In this document: positions 1 through 8,783 of the stretch, one piece after another
Numbering within the stretch: the stretch's first letter is position 1
Layout of the letters: each line of letters opens with the position of its first letter
Source: Candidatus Magnetomicrobium cryptolimnococcus
GTDB lineage: Bacteria > Nitrospirota > Thermodesulfovibrionia > Thermodesulfovibrionales > Magnetobacteriaceae
Length of the DNA stretch: 64,000 nt
NCBI GenBank assembly: GCA_018606805.1
Contig: JAGYWI010000015.1
Location: 1 to 64,000, forward strand
Direction: 5' to 3'
Translations under genes and position numbers: made by a program
Notes under the pieces: model-generated
What the model saw: the letters and a program-made list of their open reading frames with translations, nothing else
Databases searched by the model: none
What the model was told of the DNA's origin: nothing

Positions 1-229
1 TTGGAGGTCATTAAAATATGAGGAGGTGTATATAAAAGATTACCAGAGCGTCAAAGAGGCCAGAAATGGCATTAGTAACTATGTGGAATTATATAACAAC
101 AAAAGACATCACCAGGCTCTTGGATACAAGAAACCAATAGATGTATATTTGAACGGCTTTAACTAAAAAAATGATAAAGGAGGAGTAACAAAAAGATACT
201 AAAAATTGTCTTGACAAAGGGGTCCACCA
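1..229 (+). mobile_element. Right end of an IS3-family insertion sequence
   Basis: After the transposase stop codon the sequence runs into ttgtcttgacaaagggg and ends tccacca near 229. Read on the other strand this starts TGGTGGACCCCTTTGTC, a form common for the ends of IS3-family elements. The left end is outside the window, so the exact boundary and any target duplication cannot be checked. Its position next to the unusual six-gene cassette at 706-8752 suggests that this flank has been open to mobile DNA. Confidence 0.7.
2..166 (+). pseudogene. C-terminal end of an IS3-family transposase (OrfB), cut by the window edge
   Basis: The first 54 codons, open at the window start, end at a TAA at 164-166. 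The peptide contains YNNKRHHQALGYKKP followed by a short tail, which is the typical end of the rve-type integrase domain of IS3/IS150 transposases (the motif 'YN..R.H.aLgy.tP'). The upstream part, including the DDE residues, lies outside the window, so it cannot be judged whether the gene is intact. It is followed within about 60 bases by a sequence that looks like the terminal inverted repeat of the element. Confidence 0.85.
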
Positions 230-705
230 TATATTAACCTCCATTCCTCCTGTAATTTAACATACTGTCTAAATTTATCTATCCATTATAAATAACATCT
301 TAGCTATTATAAAAATCTACTAAGTTAGCATTAATGCTCAAAAATATGAATCAAGTTGCAATAATAAAGTAAGACACATATTTATTGTAGTGATAATTAT
401 ATTTTAAAATTAAATACTTATATTATAAAATCAAGCAAGCAACTTACTCTATAAGTACAGTTTTATATTAAGTTAATTTAGTAAAATATTATTGAAAATT
501 TACCTATTTTTATATACAATATGTTTGTTAATATTATAGAATGATATTAATCATATTAAAGTACTTATTGTGGGAGATAAAGTGAACCCTAATCAGCGAT
601 ATTAAGATTATTTAAAATGATTACATAAAATAGAAGACTGTCTAAGTTTATGAATATATTATAACTATTTACTATACAATTTTAAGAAAACACAAGGAGA
701 CTATA
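230..705. other. A+T-rich intergenic region upstream of the six-gene cassette
   Basis: No ORF of note is seen here. The stretch is very A+T rich, richer than the housekeeping regions of the window, and must hold the promoter of the cassette. Several TATAAT-like hexamers occur (for example atacaat near 675), but none has a convincing -35 partner at the right spacing. A clear ribosome binding site, aaggag, sits at 694-699, six bases before the ATG at 706. Confidence 0.5.
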
Positions 706-1524
706 ATGAAGCTTATTGAGCATTTTATTAAAAACCGAAAAAAAGTTTTTACTGACAGAATCGAAAGAGCACAAACATGGGGTGACATTGCTCGTGAGAT
801 CACAAAGGAGTTTGACTTCTACACCACTCCTGGAAATGAGTATCTTAATGACTTAAATAATAGTCAGCGTAAATTTTTTTTGGCTCTTATTGAACAGGTA
901 AAAACACTATATAGTGAAATAATCCATACTGTAATTGCTTCACCGTCTTCTGAACAAAGGGACACAGATAGAACAGGTGAATCTCAAATGAATACAAATA
1001 ATAAAGTTGCTGAAGAAGGCAAGCGTAAACAACTTTGGAAACAATGTAAAAATTTTAGCTTACTTGGAAAAAAAGAAAAAAATGATGATGATGTGTCTTC
1101 AAGACAAGACAATCCAAGAGTTGAAATCAATCTTGATAGTCTACTACAGATTGTTCAGTCTTCAATAAATAAGATTGACACAATGGTTGACAACTTTTCA
1201 TACAAATCTGCTGAAAAAGCTCCTATTGAAATTCATAAAGAGTGTCCAGAGTTAATGGGATTAATTCAATCAGTATTCTCTATTGAAAAACATTACTCAG
1301 CAAAAGACTTCTCTGGGATTATGATACCACAATTTCAATCTATCTTATGGGGCTTAGGATATGAGCAAAGAAGCTATGAGCTTAACTCACCATTAACTGA
1401 ACTCTCTAAGGTTTTTGATATTTCATATTCGCAAGATGAAACTAAATATATTATCTGTCAGCCTATATTCAAGGCAGATAAGCTCATTGAAAAAGGAAAG
1501 CTCGTCATGCCAAAAAATAACTAA
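706..1524 (+). CDS. GrpE-like putative nucleotide exchange factor (first gene of cassette)
   Basis: 272-residue soluble protein with no signal peptide. Residues about 1-80 are helical, about 80-140 are charged and low-complexity with many Lys, Asp and Asn (probably a linker), and about 140-270 form a second domain. The C-terminal third has the shape of GrpE: a helical stretch, then GLGYEQRSYEL, a variable loop, and a beta-rich end, IICQPIFKADKLIEKGK, that resembles the GrpE beta-domain pattern 'GY.l.grvlRpA'. Similarity is by eye and weak. The best support is context: an Hsp70-like ATPase starts 21 bases downstream, and GrpE proteins are exchange factors of Hsp70s. A start at 706 is supported by aaggag six bases upstream. 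If not GrpE-like, it is an unrecognised hypothetical protein. Confidence 0.5.
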   Translation: MKLIEHFIKNRKKVFTDRIERAQTWGDIAREITKEFDFYTTPGNEYLNDLNNSQRKFFLALIEQVKTLYSEIIHTVIASPSSEQRDTDRTGESQMNTNNKVAEEGKRKQLWKQCKNFSLLGKKEKNDDDVSSRQDNPRVEINLDSLLQIVQSSINKIDTMVDNFSYKSAEKAPIEIHKECPELMGLIQSVFSIEKHYSAKDFSGIMIPQFQSILWGLGYEQRSYELNSPLTELSKVFDISYSQDETKYIICQPIFKADKLIEKGKLVMPKNN

Positions 1525-1545
1525 ATCTTGAAGAGGTGAAGAAAA

Positions 1546-3483
1546 ATGTGCACTAGTATTATCGGATTTGATTTAGGACATGGAGAAACTTCGCTGGCTT
1601 TTATAGATGATGCTATGTCTAAACAAGGAAAAGACGGTATTCATCCACAAAGTATTTGTAAGCCAGAAACACAGCCAACAGTTTTTTTTAAAAAGGATAA
1701 TGCATCTGCTTGGGGAGAACAAGCTATTCAATCTATGAATATAGATTCAGTAGGCGCTGTCTTTGAGGTGAGTTTTAAGGACAAACCAAAACATTATGAT
1801 AAAACAAAAAGAGAGCTAATGATCAACTATTCAAAGACTGTAATTGACAATGTCCTTTCATATAATCTTAAACTTAAAAATAAAGATAATTGTGTTATCT
1901 GGATCGGTTGCCCTTCAAGCTGGTCTGCTGCTGATATAGAAGAGTATAATAAGATATTCACAGATGCCAAATTGCCAAATCCAAAGATTTGTAAAGAATC
2001 ACGAGCTGCTTTTGCATACCTTTATGACACTGACCCAGATAGATTTACATTTGGCTCAATAGAAAAAGGGGTGATTGTTTTTGATTTTGGCTCATCAACA
2101 CTTGATGCAACTTTGGCTATTGGCATAGATGATGATAATCTTGATCCTGGAGCACCATTTGGCGCTTCTTGGATCGACAAAGCTATTCTACTTTGGAACG
2201 TTCGGAACTGGGATACTCATTATCTTAGTAGTGAACAGCTTATAGAAGTGTTGTCCAAACGTACAGCACTAATGGTAGCTGAATTCCAAGCTCGTATAAC
2301 TAAGGAAAGATATTACCATAGAGGCGCTGAGAAAACTTATCCACACCATAAAAGAGCTTGTATTACCCATTTAGAAATAGAAAATGAAGTACTAGGACTT
2401 TTAAAAGTTGATGCTGAAATGATGAAGGAAATACTTCATACACCTTTAAATAAAATCATTGCACAATTAAATGAAGATTTCAATCATTCTACTTATTCTA
2501 CATTGCATAATGGGTATCCTGTATTAAAATGGGAGAAAATACCGAAAGAAACTCAAGACGCTATTGGTACGAGTTCATGGGTTGAATTATGCAGACAATT
2601 TGTAAACAGTAGTTTGAGACAGTTAAAAGCTAAAGGTAAAGGTATTGAGGATATTTCCCGTATTGTTTTAACTGGGGGGGTATCTCGTATGCCAGAAGTC
2701 CATGAAATCGTTCAGTCAGTACTGGCAGGTAAACATGAAAAGATAGTGCAAGACAACGACCCTGCATTAACAGTATCAAAAGGCCTTGCATGCTGGGGAA
2801 GAGTTGTTCATAAAACTGAAAAATTCTCTAATGAGGTTAACGCTATACTTTTTGATGATAACACTGGGGTCATAAAAGTTATAGAAGAAGAGTTAGGAAA
2901 AACTAAATACGAGGAGATAATCGCATATCAGTTTCATAATCTCTTTCATGATGAATTTATAAAGTGGAAGGCTCGAAAACAATCAGGTGAGGATATTAGG
3001 AACAATCTGCAAAGGAATTTTGAGGATTGGGTAAATGGAAAACAATTTGAGGCAGCAATTGAAACAGAAACTAGGAAGTGCCAAGATGCAGTAAATCATC
3101 GCATAAATGGATTAGTAAAACCAGTTATGGAAAAATACGGCATAGCAAATATAACTTTTATTGGAGACCTATACTTTCCAGAGGTAATGGAACATTTGTG
3201 TAAATACTTTGGAAACGCCATTATTGAATTGATAAAATCAATGGATGACCTTAAAACCATAGGCAACCGCCCCGGCTTCTTTGTTAGACTATTCGTGGAC
3301 GAACCAGATATTAACGCGTATATTAAATATCTAACAAATAGAATATGGAAGGTAATTATTGATATTATCTATCACGATGAAGAAATAACACCATTAGTTG
3401 TAGGGGGATTGATTGTTGGATACAGCGAAAACATCGAAAAGGCAGTCAAAGCTACACAATATATGATTTTTGGCAATGTTTAG
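1546..3483 (+). CDS. Divergent Hsp70/actin-fold ATPase
   Basis: 645 residues. The N-terminal ~400 residues carry the three signature motifs of the Hsp70/actin ATPase fold: phosphate-1 IIGFDLGHGETSLAF (residues about 5-19), phosphate-2 VIVFDFGSSTLDATLA (about 177-192) and the adenosine motif IVLTGGVSRMP (about 373-384). The C-terminal ~240 residues do not look like the beta-sandwich substrate-binding domain or the helical lid of DnaK; they are mostly helical and charged, so the protein is probably not a general chaperone. Such Hsp70-like ATPases with replaced C-termini are known from many bacterial accessory loci. It follows the GrpE-like gene by 21 bases and precedes the HerA-like gene by 12, so the three are almost surely co-transcribed and may form an ATP-driven assembly. 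RBS gaagaggtgaag upstream. Confidence 0.85.
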   Translation: MCTSIIGFDLGHGETSLAFIDDAMSKQGKDGIHPQSICKPETQPTVFFKKDNASAWGEQAIQSMNIDSVGAVFEVSFKDKPKHYDKTKRELMINYSKTVIDNVLSYNLKLKNKDNCVIWIGCPSSWSAADIEEYNKIFTDAKLPNPKICKESRAAFAYLYDTDPDRFTFGSIEKGVIVFDFGSSTLDATLAIGIDDDNLDPGAPFGASWIDKAILLWNVRNWDTHYLSSEQLIEVLSKRTALMVAEFQARITKERYYHRGAEKTYPHHKRACITHLEIENEVLGLLKVDAEMMKEILHTPLNKIIAQLNEDFNHSTYSTLHNGYPVLKWEKIPKETQDAIGTSSWVELCRQFVNSSLRQLKAKGKGIEDISRIVLTGGVSRMPEVHEIVQSVLAGKHEKIVQDNDPALTVSKGLACWGRVVHKTEKFSNEVNAILFDDNTGVIKVIEEELGKTKYEEIIAYQFHNLFHDEFIKWKARKQSGEDIRNNLQRNFEDWVNGKQFEAAIETETRKCQDAVNHRINGLVKPVMEKYGIANITFIGDLYFPEVMEHLCKYFGNAIIELIKSMDDLKTIGNRPGFFVRLFVDEPDINAYIKYLTNRIWKVIIDIIYHDEEITPLVVGGLIVGYSENIEKAVKATQYMIFGNV

Positions 3484-3495
3484 GAGATAATAAAT

Positions 3496-6183
3496 ATGTT
3501 TGATCAGAACCAAGTGTTGACTAAGATGATGGCTGTTACTGCTATGAGCCAATCCCTTGATATTATACTTAGAAGAGATTATCTTAATGAATCTATTTGG
3601 GAGAAAGAATCAGTAAATATCCTTAATTGCAGAAAAGAACCCATCTCTCTTATACCACCATATATGATTGAACTTTCTCAAGTGGGAACACCTAACAGTA
3701 TTAGTGTTTTAAATTTGGAAAAGGTCCTGCGAGCCTCTCACTCTCCAGGACAATATGAACTTATATTCTTGTTAAAAAGTAACGGTGTGTTTTGTCGCCT
3801 GTTTTTAGGCATAAGGAAATGTGGATATGATGTCAATCCAGTAGACACACTAACTGGACTTGGACATGTGCTTTCTGCCAGCTATCCAGGAACAATGTTT
3901 ACTCCAGCAATTAACATAAATAATAAATCCATATTAGAAAAGGATCTACTGTTTCTATCATCTATTACAGGTATCCCTTCCACACTAGAAAACCAAGATA
4001 GACAACGGGGAAACAATATAAATCTGGTAGACATGCTTATACGTGGAATGCATGGAAAACCATTTGCTTACATAGTGTCTTCTGTACCTGTAGAAACACA
4101 GTTAATCGATCCAATGATATTTAGGTGTCGAGAAATGCAAGGACAAGCTGAATCGCTTAGGAACCTAACTATAACAAATACTGACCAAGAAAGTTTTGCC
4201 AAAAGCCTCCAGCAAACCTTTGGCACTTCCCACAGTGTTAGCACTTCAGACAGTACTTCTCATAAAGATGTTGGTATCGGACTTATGTTAGGAGCCCTTG
4301 GCTTTGTAGCTGGGAGCATTCTTTTTCCACCTGCAATGGCAATAGCACCTCTTGCAGGAATGGGACTATTTTCATCATTTACTCCTTCAACCTCTCTGGC
4401 GATAAGCAAGATGGAAGGACAGAGCAAACAATATGGCGAAACCTTCTCTCACACCGAAGGGATATCTACTGCAGTAACTGCAAATTATGTCAATAAACAT
4501 GTTGAAGCAATGGCCAACATATTGGGCAGCTGGGTGAAACGGTTGCAGGTAGGAAAGACATCTGGTTTTTGGAACACCCGCACATACGTTTTGACGCAAT
4601 CAAGCAACGATCTCCATTTAGCAAACCTCTTAATAAAATCTGCTCTTGAAGGAGAACGAAATGATATTGAACCAATCAGGACTCATAATCTTGATTGGTG
4701 CTGGAATCAAGTTAGTTCGTGTTTGAGTAACATGCTTATTCCTGACATAACCGTATCTACACCGGAGTCCCATCCTTTAGGGGAATTGTTTTGTCATCTA
4801 AGCACCCCAATGAGTACAAGCGAACTATGCAGTCTAATTAATTTGCCTCAAAGATCTGCACCAGGTATCACAGTATTAGAAGCAGTGGATGAAACAGGAC
4901 AAGAAGCAAAACCTATGACTCCATTGTCCATTGCAATTGGAAAACAGATTCATGCTGGGTCAGAAACGCAGTTAGTCTATCCTATAGAAGTAGATCAACT
5001 TACACGCCATACCTTAGTCTGCGGTATGACAAGAAAGGGAAAAACAAACACCTGCAAACATATTTTAAAAGAATTGATACGTATTAAAGGAGAAAAAGTT
5101 CCTTTCCTTGTAATTGAGCCAGCCAAGGCAGAATATGTTGATTGGGCACTGGAAATGAACCAAAGAATGCCTAACTCAATCAATATCTTCATGCCAGGGC
5201 GTCACACAAGAAAAGGACATAAACTTAAGGAGTTGCATATAAACCCTTTTGATGTTGTCTGGACAAATCATGAGGAAGAACCGCGAGTTTTGGAGCATAT
5301 ACAACGTCTATCTACAATTATCAACGCCTCTCTACCAATGCAGGAAAGCCTCCCTGTACTTATGGAAGAGGCAATTTACGCCTGTTATGAAGAGGTACTG
5401 CCCTCAAATAGCCCAGACCCCAATGCACCAATGCGTCAATGGCTACCAAGCACCAGAGAGTCAAAAACACCGGAAAGAGGTACGCCTTTTCCAACATTTA
5501 AAACTTTAGCTAAGTGGGCTCCCCAAGTTATACAAAAAAAGGGTTATCATACGGATGCCCACAAGGGACTAACCGCTGCAATGGCCACCAGAATTGAAAG
5601 CTTTATGAGGGGTTGGAAGAAAGAATGCTTCTTTCCTAATAATACAGAAATCTTCAACTGGGATCAATTATTTAATATGCTTACAGTTATCAACTTGAGC
5701 GCTCTCAGCAGTGATGATGACAAGGCATTCTTCATGTCTGTTTTGTTTATGTTTTTATACGAATACCGCCAGATTCAACATGATAGTGAATCAAATGATT
5801 CTGAATTAAAACATATATTACTTATCGAAGAGGCACATCGTCTGTTGTGCAATACTCATTACCATGGAGCAGGCTCGATAGATCCTCGAGGTAAAGTGGC
5901 TGAGATGTTTTCCAACATGATTTCAGAAATTGGTGGTTATGGACAAGGCATCATAATCGCTGATCAAGTTCCAGGAAGGCTTTCCCCTGATGCTATTAAA
6001 AATACAAATCTTAAGCTCGTTCACCGTTTAGTGGACTTTGAAGACCGGGAGATGATGTCCATATGCCTGGATCTGAAACCTTCGCATAGGCGGCTGCTTG
6101 GAGCTCTGGAAACTGGTCAGGCTATAGTGCGTGGCGACACAGACAAAGAGCCAGTGTGGATAAAAGTTACAAAGGCTCAATAA
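3496..6183 (+). CDS. HerA/FtsK-superfamily ATPase (DUF87-like) with hydrophobic N-terminal segment
   Basis: 895 residues. The C-terminal half is a pumping ATPase of the HerA/VirB4-like group: Walker A GMTRKGKTNT near residue 510, Walker B HILLIEEAHRLL near 772-783, then IIIADQVPGRLSPDAIKN and a conserved HRLVD, the usual sensor and arginine-finger region. The N-terminal half is family-specific; residues about 259-295 form a Gly/Ala-rich hydrophobic stretch (IGLMLGALGFVAGSILF and on) that could be a membrane hairpin, flanked by Ser/Thr-rich segments. HerA-like ATPases move DNA or, in secretion systems, protein. Which applies here is unknown; there is no nuclease such as NurA beside it, but there is a zinc protease and a radical SAM enzyme, so translocation or remodelling of a peptide or protein is an inference worth testing. 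RBS aggagataata before the ATG. Confidence 0.85.
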   Translation: MFDQNQVLTKMMAVTAMSQSLDIILRRDYLNESIWEKESVNILNCRKEPISLIPPYMIELSQVGTPNSISVLNLEKVLRASHSPGQYELIFLLKSNGVFCRLFLGIRKCGYDVNPVDTLTGLGHVLSASYPGTMFTPAININNKSILEKDLLFLSSITGIPSTLENQDRQRGNNINLVDMLIRGMHGKPFAYIVSSVPVETQLIDPMIFRCREMQGQAESLRNLTITNTDQESFAKSLQQTFGTSHSVSTSDSTSHKDVGIGLMLGALGFVAGSILFPPAMAIAPLAGMGLFSSFTPSTSLAISKMEGQSKQYGETFSHTEGISTAVTANYVNKHVEAMANILGSWVKRLQVGKTSGFWNTRTYVLTQSSNDLHLANLLIKSALEGERNDIEPIRTHNLDWCWNQVSSCLSNMLIPDITVSTPESHPLGELFCHLSTPMSTSELCSLINLPQRSAPGITVLEAVDETGQEAKPMTPLSIAIGKQIHAGSETQLVYPIEVDQLTRHTLVCGMTRKGKTNTCKHILKELIRIKGEKVPFLVIEPAKAEYVDWALEMNQRMPNSINIFMPGRHTRKGHKLKELHINPFDVVWTNHEEEPRVLEHIQRLSTIINASLPMQESLPVLMEEAIYACYEEVLPSNSPDPNAPMRQWLPSTRESKTPERGTPFPTFKTLAKWAPQVIQKKGYHTDAHKGLTAAMATRIESFMRGWKKECFFPNNTEIFNWDQLFNMLTVINLSALSSDDDKAFFMSVLFMFLYEYRQIQHDSESNDSELKHILLIEEAHRLLCNTHYHGAGSIDPRGKVAEMFSNMISEIGGYGQGIIIADQVPGRLSPDAIKNTNLKLVHRLVDFEDREMMSICLDLKPSHRRLLGALETGQAIVRGDTDKEPVWIKVTKAQ

Positions 6184-6223
6184 TAACAATTTCTATAAAA
6201 ATGAAAAACTGGAGAGTTAAATC

Positions 6224-6571
6224 ATGGAAACAAGAAGAATCGAACTCATCAATCGGCAACACATCCAGATTGGAACTATTACTTGGACATCAGAAGGTCG
6301 TATTTCGTCTGAAATTTTTGATGCTTATACTAACATCGCTGAAGCTATAGAAGAGACTCTTAAAAAATTTTTAAAGGAAGGCGTTTATAGAAAGACCAGC
6401 AAACAAGTTCAACAAAGCGGTAAGCAAATAATCCTTGATACAGTGGAACACCTAAAAGCTACTGATTTAGATTTTCCAATAGCTTTAGCAGATTGTATAA
6501 ACAAGACTAGCTTTGCAGGGCAACGAGTCTTCGCTCTACCAAAAAAGAGTGAAAAGGAGTCATCAAAATGA
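6224..6571 (+). CDS. Small protein of unknown function, cassette gene 4
   Basis: 115 residues, no signal peptide or membrane segment. It begins METRRIELINRQHI, has a central amphipathic helix (EAIEETLKKFLKEG) and a Lys/Glu/Ser-rich tail. A single cysteine lies near residue 91. I do not recognise the family. The start at 6224 follows ggagag with a 6-base spacer, and its stop overlaps the ATG of the next gene by four bases (ATGA), which argues for translational coupling with the metallopeptidase downstream. Possible roles are an adaptor, an immunity or inhibitor protein for the protease, or a substrate of the radical SAM enzyme. None is shown by the sequence. Confidence 0.7.
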   Translation: METRRIELINRQHIQIGTITWTSEGRISSEIFDAYTNIAEAIEETLKKFLKEGVYRKTSKQVQQSGKQIILDTVEHLKATDLDFPIALADCINKTSFAGQRVFALPKKSEKESSK

Positions 6572-7314
6572 CAGATTTTTTCACTGAAATAGGTAGAGAA
6601 TCGTATGAATTCTGTAGCAATACTGAAATTAAAGGTTTTGAGAACTGTGAACTTATATCAAACGAACAGCTTGCAGGCTACCTCAACGAAGTAATCCCAA
6701 ATGCACATTTGACTGCATGTCCTTCCATTGAATTTACACCCAAGGACCCGATATTTGTAGAAAATCCAAATTGTTGCGGATACTTTAATACCACTACACA
6801 TGAGATTCACATAGATGAAAACGGATTGGCTAGGGAAGGGGTTAATGGTCTTTTGGATACAATAATTCATGAAGTTGGTCATAATGCTCATAGTTGGCTT
6901 GAAACATTTCACCCTACTATTGCCGACAAGTGGAATGCAATTCATAAGGCGAGCTACACAGAATATGCACACACAGGAATTGGTTTTGTTTCTAATTATG
7001 CCACTACAAATGTTAACGAGGATTTTGCAGAAACATACTATGCTTATGTTCGTGACCCTGAACTTCTACAAACCCTATCTCCTCAGAAATATAAGTTTAT
7101 GCATGATTGGGTATTTAATGGAATTCAATATGCACATAGTGTTGCTATCACACCCGTTGCAATGGCAAATTTTAATAACAACATCAATCCATTCCTTTTG
7201 AGTGCAGGACAAGAATATACAGTTGGAGGTATACAAGATAATATTGTCTCTTCACATATTCATAATGATTCTCAATCACCTTATAGATGTTTTGATATGA
7301 TTGCAGCTGGATAA
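6568..7314 (+). CDS. Anthrax-lethal-factor/PPEP-like zinc metallopeptidase
   Basis: 248 residues. HEVGH at residues 101-105 supplies two zinc-binding histidines and the general-base Glu. Tyr144 and Glu151 (start of EDFAE) follow with a spacing of seven, the same as Tyr728 and Glu735 in anthrax lethal factor, and the distance from the second His to that Glu (46) is also close to lethal factor (45). The following segment, ETYYAYVRDPELLQTLS plus YKFMHDW, matches the end of ATLF/Pro-Pro endopeptidase domains. There is no signal peptide, so it is either cytoplasmic or exported by another route. The C-terminal ~70 residues are specific to this protein and finish YRCFDMIAAG. The small gene upstream overlaps it by four bases; the radical SAM gene starts 19 bases after its stop. 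It could be the effector or the processing protease of the cassette. Confidence 0.8.
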   Translation: MTDFFTEIGRESYEFCSNTEIKGFENCELISNEQLAGYLNEVIPNAHLTACPSIEFTPKDPIFVENPNCCGYFNTTTHEIHIDENGLAREGVNGLLDTIIHEVGHNAHSWLETFHPTIADKWNAIHKASYTEYAHTGIGFVSNYATTNVNEDFAETYYAYVRDPELLQTLSPQKYKFMHDWVFNGIQYAHSVAITPVAMANFNNNINPFLLSAGQEYTVGGIQDNIVSSHIHNDSQSPYRCFDMIAAG

Positions 7315-7333
7315 ACAGGAAGGAGGGCTTTTC

Positions 7334-8752
7334 ATGGATAATAATACCACAGTAAAACATAGTTTTCCAAAAATAAAATTCAGTCCCTTTACACAAATAT
7401 GTTTTTCTGATAATGTTAGGGCCATACAATTGGGGAGATTCATATTTCTTGTAGTGCCTGAGCCTTTTTCTTGGGTTGCTGTTCCAAATAGACTGGCAAG
7501 TGTTGTAGCTCTATGTAATGGTCAAACAACTGCTAAAATTAGAGAAGCATTAAATGGTCAGGACATAGCACTAGAAGACTTTCTTCTTCCTTTAGTAAGT
7601 GCTGGGATACTTAAAAATGTAAGACCACAGGTACTGCATCCTTTACCGAAACCACTTCTTCTGAAATTAGAAATGACATATGCATGCAATCTTAGATGTA
7701 AATACTGTTATAACGATTCTGGTAACTTCAACACTTCACATATGTCATTTGATATACTGCTAAAATCCATTGATTTTGCTTTTTCTACTGATAAAGCAAA
7801 ATATGGCGTTCATGTACATTTTCACGGTGGAGAGCCTCTATTAGTTTGGCAGCACATAAAAAAAGGCATTATATACGTAAAGGAGAAATATACTCAACAG
7901 CTTAAAGGCATAAGCTTATCAACCAATGGAACTCTACTAGACAAGGACAAGATCGCCTTTCTAAGTTTACATCAAGTCCAACTCCGCCTTTCTTTTGATG
8001 GACTACCCCATCTTCATGATGCCTTTAGAAAATATCCAACAGGTGCTGGCTCGTCTGCTAAGGTTATCAATGCACTTGAGATATTAGGAGATTATCCGAG
8101 GTTGGGCATCATGGTAACGGTAACAGAAAAATGCTCTGACAAGCTCATCGATATAGTAAAATTTGTAGAAAAATACAGGGTTCAGTCTATCATATTTCGC
8201 CCTTGCCGAGCAAAAGGGCGTGCTATGAATGCAGATAATCTGAAAATTAACACTACAGCTTACATTAGCGGACTTAAACAGATTGTGGATGAGATATGTC
8301 AGGGGAAACTTTCTGATGTTTGCATTGAAACAATTATGAGGATGTTACTACCGTTACTAACAAATGAAACAGTATATGATAGTAATGTTCGTTGCGGAAT
8401 AGGACGTGATTCTATAAATATTACTACCACTGGAACTATCCGTTGTGACATGCTGTCTACAGACCTATTGCCTTCCCCTGGCAACATTGTCGCTGGTATT
8501 GACAGTACAACTATCGAGGAGATAGCTGCTTTAACAAAAAATCGTGATAAATGTTGTTCTAATTGTTTATGGACAACGTTCTGTAAAGGCGGGTGCTTGG
8601 GGAATGCTTGGGCTGAAAGCAAATCTTTATCAGGGAGAGATACTTTACAGTGCCGTATAAATATGGAAATGATACCATTTTTATTGGAAAGATTGGCTGT
8701 TCAACCTAATAAGTTAACTGAATATTTTCTGTCTTTTAGGCAAAGTACTTAA
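7334..8752 (+). CDS. Radical SAM/SPASM enzyme with PqqD/RRE-like N-terminal domain
   Basis: 472 residues from the ATG at 7334, chosen because aaggagg lies 8 bases before it; an in-frame start at 7301 would overlap the previous gene and has no such site. Residues about 1-98 look like the winged-helix PqqD/RRE fold that binds peptide substrates (ALCNGQTTAKIREALNG then LPLVSAGILK). The radical SAM core begins with C118-x3-C122-x2-C125 in TYACNLRCKYCYND, and HFHGGEPLL matches the conserved GGEP motif. The C-terminus has a SPASM-type cluster: CCSNC, then FCKGGCLG, then a final Cys in LQC. Such enzymes modify ribosomally made peptides or proteins through cysteine, Asp, Tyr or other side chains. The substrate here is not obvious; candidates are the 115-residue protein and the C-terminus of the metallopeptidase. 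It is the last gene of the cassette. Confidence 0.88.
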   Translation: MDNNTTVKHSFPKIKFSPFTQICFSDNVRAIQLGRFIFLVVPEPFSWVAVPNRLASVVALCNGQTTAKIREALNGQDIALEDFLLPLVSAGILKNVRPQVLHPLPKPLLLKLEMTYACNLRCKYCYNDSGNFNTSHMSFDILLKSIDFAFSTDKAKYGVHVHFHGGEPLLVWQHIKKGIIYVKEKYTQQLKGISLSTNGTLLDKDKIAFLSLHQVQLRLSFDGLPHLHDAFRKYPTGAGSSAKVINALEILGDYPRLGIMVTVTEKCSDKLIDIVKFVEKYRVQSIIFRPCRAKGRAMNADNLKINTTAYISGLKQIVDEICQGKLSDVCIETIMRMLLPLLTNETVYDSNVRCGIGRDSINITTTGTIRCDMLSTDLLPSPGNIVAGIDSTTIEEIAALTKNRDKCCSNCLWTTFCKGGCLGNAWAESKSLSGRDTLQCRINMEMIPFLLERLAVQPNKLTEYFLSFRQST

Positions 8753-8783
8753 CACCTCACCAATCTTAAGTTCTATTATTATA

